This document shows positions 1 through 3,240 of a stretch of 8,066 nucleotides of DNA, piece after piece. Origin of the DNA: an uncultured Clostridia bacterium. Its GTDB lineage: Bacteria; Bacillota; Clostridia; Christensenellales; Aristaeellaceae. Within the stretch, counting starts at the first letter, position 1, and each line of letters opens with the position of its first letter. The notes under the pieces are model-generated. The model was not told where the DNA came from, did not search any database, and saw nothing but the letters and a program-made list of their open reading frames with translations. Where the stretch lies: positions 1-8,066 of the forward strand of contig CANQGC010000123.1 in NCBI GenBank assembly GCA_947600345.1, in the 5' to 3' direction. A program made the position numbers and the translations under genes.

Positions 1-267
1 ACTTCCACACCCTCAGGCCGCCTGATGCTCACCATCTTTGCGGGACTGGCGCAGTTTGAACGGGAATGTCTGCTGGAGCGCCAAGCGGAGGGCATCGCCA
101 TAGCGAAACAGGAAGGGCGCATGGGCCGCCCGGAAATCCAGCCTTGCGCCGAGTTCGCTTCCATCGTGAAAGACTGGCAGAGCGGCAAAATGACCGCCGT
201 AGAGGCCATGAAGCGCGCGGGCATGTCGAAAGCGACGTTCTATCGAAAAGTCAAAGCGATGCAATAA
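1..267 (+). CDS. Serine recombinase (resolvase/invertase family), C-terminal fragment
   Basis: The reading frame is open from the first base of the window and stops at TAA 265-267, so only the last 88 residues of a gene that starts outside are visible. The segment SGRLMLTIFAGLAQFERE followed by ERQAEGIAIAK is the conserved end of the resolvase catalytic domain and the start of the long E helix. After a GRP linker, the last ~45 residues form a Hin/resolvase-type helix-turn-helix (AVEAMKRAGMSKATFYRKVK). The short C-terminus is that of small Tn3-resolvase or Pin/Hin-type enzymes, not of large serine integrases. Such enzymes cut and rejoin DNA at specific sites through a serine nucleophile in the N-terminal part, which is not visible here. 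It probably belongs to a transposon, plasmid-derived or invertible element lying to the left. Whether the full gene is intact cannot be told. Confidence 0.86.
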   Translation, partial: TSTPSGRLMLTIFAGLAQFERECLLERQAEGIAIAKQEGRMGRPEIQPCAEFASIVKDWQSGKMTAVEAMKRAGMSKATFYRKVKAMQ

Positions 268-270
268 GGC

Positions 271-308
271 GAACCCCCACCGCCCGCAAAGCGGGCGCGT
301 GGGGGTTC
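271..308 (+). terminator. Long GC-rich hairpin after the recombinase gene
   Basis: The arms GAACCCCCAC-CGCCCGC (271-287) and GCGGGCG-C-GTGGGGGTTC (291-308) pair over 17 bp, with a 3-nt AAA loop and one bulged C at 298. The hairpin begins 3 nt after the recombinase stop, which fits a transcription terminator. What follows (TGCCTCTCGGC) is not a run of T, so it may be a Rho-independent terminator of poor quality or a 3'-end-stabilising stem. The near-symmetry means it could act on either strand. Confidence 0.6.
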
Positions 309-453
309 TGCCTCTCGGCATAATTTGCCGTCTCCCCGGCAGGTTTTCAGAATCGCGCGGCGCTCTTTCCCGTTACTCGCGCCCGCCTCGCCAGTGTCGG
401 AAAAGATTTCAAAACTTTACAGGCACGTCGTCGCGTTCCCTCAGAAAAAGCCC
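309..453. other. Intergenic stretch with no gene seen
   Basis: No reading frame here has a ribosome binding site or recognisable protein features. A small stem TGCCG/CGGCA (327-342) is visible but has no clear role. Base composition becomes more AT-rich towards the tRNA promoter, including an A-rich stretch (tcagaaaaag) just upstream of the -35 box that could serve as a weak UP-like element. Confidence 0.5.
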
Positions 454-482
454 TTGACAATCAGAAATCGTAGATGTATAAT
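454..482 (+). promoter_or_regulatory. Consensus sigma-A promoter of the tRNA-Pro gene
   Basis: A perfect -35 box TTGACA (454-459) and a perfect -10 box TATAAT (477-482) are separated by exactly 17 bp. Transcription should start near 489, giving a leader of about 80 nt before the mature tRNA at 570. A full-consensus promoter is typical of stable RNA genes, and nothing else on the plus strand downstream needs it. Confidence 0.88.
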
Positions 483-499
483 AGATTCTGTTCCGAGCG

Positions 500-545
500 A
501 TTCAAGCATGCTGACTTGAAACATTCAAGCACGCAGGACTTGAAA
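500..545 (+). repeat. Two tandem imperfect repeats forming hairpins in the tRNA-Pro leader
   Basis: Copy 1 (500-521) and copy 2 (523-545) share ATTCAAGCA, then T or C, then GC, a short variable part, and GACTTGAAA. Each copy is itself an inverted repeat. In copy 1, TTCAAG (501-506) can pair with CTTGAA (515-520) around an 8-nt loop; in copy 2, TTCAAG (524-529) pairs with CTTGAA (539-544) around a 9-nt loop. The same words make up the anticodon stem of the downstream tRNA (CTTGA 597-601, TCAAG 609-613). They lie in the transcribed leader. The function is unknown; possibilities are processing signals, alternative pairing with the tRNA, or leftovers of duplicated tRNA sequence. Confidence 0.65.
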
Positions 546-569
546 AGCCCCGGAAACACGGAGAAATGC

Positions 570-646
570 CTGGGTGTGGCGCAGTTTGGTAGCGTGCTTG
601 AATGGGGTTCAAGAGGCCGGAAGTTCGAATCTTCTCACCCAGACCA
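570..646 (+). tRNA. tRNA-Pro, anticodon GGG
   Basis: A complete 77-nt cloverleaf with an encoded CCA end (644-646). The acceptor stem CTGGGTG (570-576) pairs with CACCCAG (636-642). The D arm is GCGC/GCGT around AGTTTGGTA with one G-U pair. The anticodon stem is CTTGA/TCAAG with loop ATGGGGT, which places GGG at 604-606. The G after the anticodon is expected of proline tRNAs (the m1G37 site). The variable region is AGGCC, and the T arm is GGAAG-TTCGAAT-CTTCT with one G-U pair. It reads proline codon CCC and, by wobble, CCU. It has its own promoter and terminator, so it is a single-gene transcription unit. Confidence 0.97.
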
Positions 647-649
647 TCC

Positions 650-682
650 AAAGCCCGGAAGCGTTGAGCTTCCGGGCTTTTT
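650..682 (+). terminator. Intrinsic terminator of tRNA-Pro
   Basis: The perfect 13-bp inverted repeat AAAGCCCGGAAGC (650-662) and GCTTCCGGGCTTT (668-680), with a 5-nt loop GTTGA, ends in a run of five T (678-682). It begins 4 nt after the CCA end of the tRNA. Confidence 0.93.
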
Positions 683-814
683 GTTGGGGCGCTGCATTTT
701 CGCAGGGCAGGACAAGGGCTTTGATGGGCGAGAATTGCGGGCAGAGCGTGGTCAAAAAGTAGTCAGCTCGGATCGCATGACTGGCACGGGTTAGGAGATC
801 TTGCCGATTTTATG
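683..814. other. Intergenic stretch with no gene recognised
   Basis: Together with the flanking hairpins, this fills the gap between the tRNA terminator and the convergent anti-sigma gene. The reading frames that cross it run through the tRNA gene or lack a ribosome binding site. I see no promoter and no recognisable RNA fold apart from the hairpin that follows at 815. It may be a remnant, but nothing identifies of what. Confidence 0.4.
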
Positions 815-855
815 GCGAAATTATTAATTATATTTGAATAATTTCGCTCTTTTTT
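815..855 (+). terminator. AT-rich intrinsic terminator between convergent units
   Basis: GCGAAATTATT (815-825) pairs perfectly with AATAATTTCGC (837-847) around an 11-nt loop, and TCTTTTTT (848-855) follows, so the terminator is oriented for plus-strand transcription. It may be a backup for tRNA read-through or may end a short unannotated transcript from 683-814. On the minus strand the same hairpin lies 20 nt past the anti-sigma stop codon but is followed by CATAAAATC, a poor U-tract. It would therefore be at best a weak terminator for that operon. Confidence 0.72.
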
Positions 856-875
856 GTGCCTTCGATTCTTCCCGG

Positions 876-1985
876 TCATTGCTTTTCTTCGATGACTTTA
901 CATTCGATGCGGCCGAAGGTGATATCCTCGCCGATGCGCTTTGGTTCGAGGTAGAGCGTCTCCGGGGGATCGGCGAAGGATTGGATTTCCATCATCCGGC
1001 GGCAGATGCCGTCCTCCTCGGCCAGGCTGCTCCCGCTCTGCACGGCCACGCGCTCGCCGCTCGCGTCGTAGACGCGGAAGTCGATGCCCATCTCCTCCTC
1101 CGGCATCGGGTCGTACTTGTACGCCACGCTCAGGTAGCCCATCAGGGGCGTCAGGCGCAGCTCGGCGGAGACGATCTCCACGCGCTTCAGCTTGCCCTGC
1201 GGAATCAGAGAATAAGCCCGCTGCGCGTCCGTTCGCTCGATCGGAACGGTCAGTGAATCGATGGGCACGCGCGTCATCGGTCGCTCGCCCTTCGCCTCGT
1301 TCCAGTCGCCCAGCACGATGGAGTAGGGTTCCACGAGGAGCGTGACCTCACCGCGCAGCGCCTCCTCGCTGGTGCCTTCACCCTGGATCACGATGCTGCC
1401 GTCCTCGCGCAGGCCGCCCTCCATCCAGCTGTCGATCCAGATTTCGCGCCCGGCTTCGTCCGTCAGCGTGATGTTCGCCCGGCAACTGATCTCCCGTCGG
1501 CCGTCCTTCCGGCGCAGGATGCGATGTTCCCAGACATCGTCATCCACCTCCACCGTCTCGGTTTCGTATACGTCCATCGGCTCGAAGTCCAGCATGTCGC
1601 TCACCAGCGCGTAGCTCTCCGGCTCCTTCGGGGTGAAGCAGAGCTGCACCACGGCGCTCTGGCCGTCGAAGGCCAGCTCCTCCACCGCCATCCGCACCAG
1701 TTCGTTCTCCACCGAGCCCAGGCTGGTATCCACCAGCTTCTCCGCGCCCTCCAGCGGCACAATGGGCTCCGCGAAGCGCGCAAAGTAATCCAGCACGCCC
1801 AGCTTCGCCGCGGCGAGCGCCCCGCCCGCCAGCAATGCCATGAGCGCCGCCGCGATCAGCAGCGCCGAAAGCTTGTGTCTTCTCCTCATGTTCTTCTCCT
1901 CCAATCCGTCCAGCGCGGCGAGCAGCTGACGGTGGAAGTCGTCGCTCGCGCCGCCGATGGCGCGCTGCCAATCCTCGCGCTTCAT
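876..1985 (-). CDS. Probable membrane anti-sigma factor (DUF4179-like) partner of the ECF sigma factor
   Basis: The protein is 369 residues from the chosen ATG (1985). A short charged cytoplasmic N-terminus (about 1-38) is followed by basic residues RRRHK and one hydrophobic membrane segment at about 39-60. The remainder, about 300 residues, has no second membrane span and should lie outside the cell. This layout matches the single-pass anti-sigma proteins that follow ECF sigma genes in Clostridia and Bacilli, often carrying a DUF4179 domain. Such proteins hold the sigma factor at the membrane until an envelope signal releases it. The gene lies 2 nt downstream of the sigma gene, so the pair should be co-transcribed. 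AGGAGG sits 7 nt before ATG 1985; a GTG at 1991, overlapping the sigma stop codon, is a less well-placed alternative. The domain name is from memory of the family, and the signal sensed is unknown. Confidence 0.78.
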   Translation of the reverse strand: MKREDWQRAIGGASDDFHRQLLAALDGLEEKNMRRRHKLSALLIAAALMALLAGGALAAAKLGVLDYFARFAEPIVPLEGAEKLVDTSLGSVENELVRMAVEELAFDGQSAVVQLCFTPKEPESYALVSDMLDFEPMDVYETETVEVDDDVWEHRILRRKDGRREISCRANITLTDEAGREIWIDSWMEGGLREDGSIVIQGEGTSEEALRGEVTLLVEPYSIVLGDWNEAKGERPMTRVPIDSLTVPIERTDAQRAYSLIPQGKLKRVEIVSAELRLTPLMGYLSVAYKYDPMPEEEMGIDFRVYDASGERVAVQSGSSLAEEDGICRRMMEIQSFADPPETLYLEPKRIGEDITFGRIECKVIEEKQ

Positions 1986-1987
1986 GC

Positions 1988-2452
1988 TCACTCCTCCTCC
2001 GTCAGTCGGTCGCGCAATTTCTGTCTGGCCCGCGAAAGGCGCGTCGCCACGGTGTTCTCCGGAATTTGCAGCATCCGGGCGATCTCCCGCAGCCTGTAGC
2101 CCTCCACGTAGTGCAGCACCAGCGGCAGCCGCAGCTTCGGGTCCAGCGCGCGAATCGCCTCGCGCAACTCCGGGTTCGTGGAATCCGAAGCCATGGGCTC
2201 CGGCGCTTCGTCCAGCGGCACGCTCCGCCCGCGGGCCTTCAAAATGTCGTAGCAGCAGTGGATGAGGATGCGCGTGAGCCAGGTTTCGAAGTATTCCGGC
2301 TGCCGCAGCTTGTCCACGCCCGCCCAGGCGCGAAGGATCGCCTCCTGCGCCGCGTCGCGCTGATCCTGCTCGTCGCGCAATATGCCGAAGCTCACGCGAT
2401 ACAGCCTGTCCTCCATCGCCAGCACCCGCCGGGAAAACTCCGCCCTGTCCAA
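1988..2452 (-). CDS. ECF-type RNA polymerase sigma factor
   Basis: The protein has 154 residues from the chosen TTG start. Region 2 (about 10-77) contains DAAQEAILRAW, the core-binding and -10-recognition helices. A linker with PEPMASDSTNPE separates it from region 4 (about 95-150), whose helix-turn-helix (LREIARMLQIPENTVATRLS, then RARQKLR) recognises the -35 element. There is no region 1 or 3, as expected of extracytoplasmic-function sigma factors. The frame stays open up to a TTG at 2494, but TTG 2452 has GAGGTGAGG just upstream and gives the typical beginning MDRAEFSRRVLAMEDRLYRV. A possible ECF-type -10 element at 2497-2504 would also put 2494 upstream of the transcript. The anti-sigma gene follows 2 nt later. 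The regulon is unknown, and self-activation is likely by family habit. Confidence 0.93.
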   Translation of the reverse strand: MDRAEFSRRVLAMEDRLYRVSFGILRDEQDQRDAAQEAILRAWAGVDKLRQPEYFETWLTRILIHCCYDILKARGRSVPLDEAPEPMASDSTNPELREAIRALDPKLRLPLVLHYVEGYRLREIARMLQIPENTVATRLSRARQKLRDRLTEEE

Positions 2453-2496
2453 GCGCCTCACCTCACATCTGAAAACCGTTCGAACTGTCTTCAATC

Positions 2497-2504
2497 ATTA
2501 GACG
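2497..2504 (-). promoter_or_regulatory. Candidate ECF-type -10 element (CGTCTAAT) upstream of the sigma gene
   Basis: Read on the minus strand, CGTCTAAT resembles the CGTC-type -10 element used by ECF sigma factors of the SigV/SigM kind in Bacillota. It lies 44 nt upstream of the preferred TTG start, which would allow an autoregulated transcript. No good AAC-type -35 element is found 16-17 nt further upstream; the sequence there is A-rich (CTAAAAAG). The call is therefore tentative. Confidence 0.3.
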
Positions 2505-2544
2505 GAAAGGAATGGCGTTTTCTTTTTAGCCTGCCAATTTTTTG

Positions 2545-2579
2545 CAAAAGATGAGCTCCGCCGCCGCGCGATGGAGCCC
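2545..2579 (-). terminator. Possible terminator downstream of the toxin gene
   Basis: On the minus strand, GGGCTCC (2579-2573) can pair with GGAGCTC (2559-2553) over 7 bp with one G-U pair around a GC-rich 13-nt loop. ATCTTTTG follows. It lies 5 nt past the toxin stop and would separate the toxin-antitoxin unit from the sigma operon. The U-tract is short, so termination may be partial. Confidence 0.48.
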
Positions 2580-2584
2580 ATAAA

Positions 2585-2851
2585 CTAAAATTGCCGAAGG
2601 ATGTCGTGGTGACCCACGTCGAGGAGTATGATGAGTTGATCTCCCTCGTAGAACCAGATGATGCGTATGTCCATATTGACGCTGCACTCAAAGAGACCGT
2701 CTGTCCCCTGGATTCGCTTGGTGCGAAGCGATGGATGCAGCGGATTCTCCGCGAGCAGGAGAAGCTTGTTGCGAAGCTGCTTTTTCTCCACGGCCGTCAG
2801 GCTCTTGAAGCGCTTTTGAAAGCGCTCGCTGTAGCTGATTTGATAGGCCAT
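2585..2851 (-). CDS. RelE/ParE-superfamily toxin (YafQ/RelE-like mRNA interferase)
   Basis: The protein has 88 residues, the usual size for this fold. It begins with YQISYSERFQKRFKSL, the first strand and helix typical of RelE-type toxins. It continues with an HPSLRTKRIQG segment, a core strand IRIIWFYEGDQLIILLDVG, and the C-terminal motif GHHDILRQF. Residues that could act in RNA cleavage, by analogy with YafQ and YoeB, are H39, E55, R63, H81 and H82; this is inference from position only. Family members cut mRNA on the ribosome and are silenced by the cognate antitoxin, although ParE-type members act on gyrase instead. The start ATG overlaps the antitoxin stop by one base (TGATG) and has GGAGGAG upstream within the antitoxin gene, so the two should be translationally coupled. 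Confidence 0.87.
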   Translation of the reverse strand: MAYQISYSERFQKRFKSLTAVEKKQLRNKLLLLAENPLHPSLRTKRIQGTDGLFECSVNMDIRIIWFYEGDQLIILLDVGHHDILRQF

Positions 2852-3111
2852 CAGTTCTCCTCCAGCTTTGCAAACAGCGCGTCCACGCTGTCAAAGGCGG
2901 GTTGCTCACCGGAGGCGATCTTCGCCCTCGCCTCGTCAATCTCCCTGCGCAGCTCGTCCAGATACTTCTTCGGATAGACGGCTACCGGCATCATGCAGAT
3001 CGTGCCGTCTCGCTCAAACACCTCCAGCTTGTCGCCCTCGGAGAGGCCCAGCTTCGCGACGATCTCCTTCGGAATCGTGACCTGTGCCTTCTGGCGCATC
3101 TCTGCGAGCAT
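2851..3111 (-). CDS. AbrB/MazE/SpoVT-family antitoxin
   Basis: The protein has 86 residues. Residues about 4-44 (MRQKAQVTIPKEIVAKLGLS, then EGDKLEVFERDGTICMMP) are a clear SpoVT/AbrB swapped-hairpin DNA-binding domain. The charged C-terminal half (about 48-86, helical, acidic end AKLEEN) would wrap the toxin. As an antitoxin it should neutralise the toxin encoded immediately downstream and repress the shared promoter. ATG 3111 is chosen because GGAGG lies 7 nt upstream; the frame stays open further upstream, but that extension runs through the promoter and has no family similarity. A palindrome at 3129-3143 in the leader is the likely operator. It is confidently an AbrB-fold regulator; the antitoxin role is inferred from the coupled RelE-like gene. 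Confidence 0.87.
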   Translation of the reverse strand: MLAEMRQKAQVTIPKEIVAKLGLSEGDKLEVFERDGTICMMPVAVYPKKYLDELRREIDEARAKIASGEQPAFDSVDALFAKLEEN

Positions 3112-3128
3112 AATACCACCTCCATTCG

Positions 3129-3143
3129 GAAATTCGGAATTTC
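3129..3143 (-). promoter_or_regulatory. Palindromic operator candidate for the toxin-antitoxin operon
   Basis: GAAATTC (3129-3135) and GAATTTC (3137-3143) form a perfect 7-bp inverted repeat around one base. Overlapping it is a tandem 8-mer ATTCGGAA at 3124-3131 and 3132-3139. The site lies between the predicted transcription start (about 3153) and the antitoxin ribosome binding site, where a bound dimer could block transcription. AbrB-fold antitoxins normally autoregulate, so this is the best candidate target. Confidence 0.55.
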
Positions 3144-3159
3144 TTACTTTCCTACCAAT

Positions 3160-3188
3160 AGTATACTCCTTTTTCGCCAAGAGCGCAA
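3160..3188 (-). promoter_or_regulatory. Promoter of the toxin-antitoxin operon
   Basis: On the minus strand the -10 box is TATACT (3165-3160), 5 of 6 matches to consensus. The -35 box is TTGCGC (3188-3183), 3 of 6 matches, with a 17-bp spacer. The -35 box begins 2 nt past the U-tract of the clpC terminator, so the two transcription units are packed back to back. Confidence 0.65.
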
Positions 3189-3190
3189 GC

Positions 3191-3226
3191 AAAAGCCACC
3201 CCGGTCGCAAAAATTACCAGGGTGGC
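3191..3226 (-). terminator. Intrinsic terminator of the ctsR-mcsA-mcsB-clpC operon
   Basis: On the minus strand, GCCACCCTGGT (3226-3216) pairs with ACCGGGGTGGC (3205-3195) over 11 bp with one T-G pair and a 10-nt loop. TTTT (3194-3191) follows, then GCTT. It starts 14 nt after the clpC stop. Confidence 0.87.
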
Positions 3227-3240
3227 CTCGCATCGCTCCT

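Noticed and set aside
750..767. GGTCAAA-AAGT-AGTCAGC, resembling a CtsR box
   Set aside because: The spacer is 4 instead of 3 nt and the second heptad matches only 5 of 7. No promoter or clp-type gene lies next to it, so it is most likely chance.
474..794. Plus-strand open frames running through the tRNA-Pro gene
   Set aside because: They cross the tRNA and its terminator and have no ribosome binding site or protein similarity.
1524..2099. A 191-codon plus-strand frame opposite the anti-sigma and sigma genes
   Set aside because: It is antisense to two well-supported genes, with a His/Arg/Leu/Gln-rich composition typical of a shadow frame.
3112..3210. An N-terminal extension of the AbrB-type antitoxin to 119 residues
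   Set aside because: It would read through the promoter and the clpC terminator. ATG 3111 has GGAGG at ideal spacing and begins the AbrB domain correctly.
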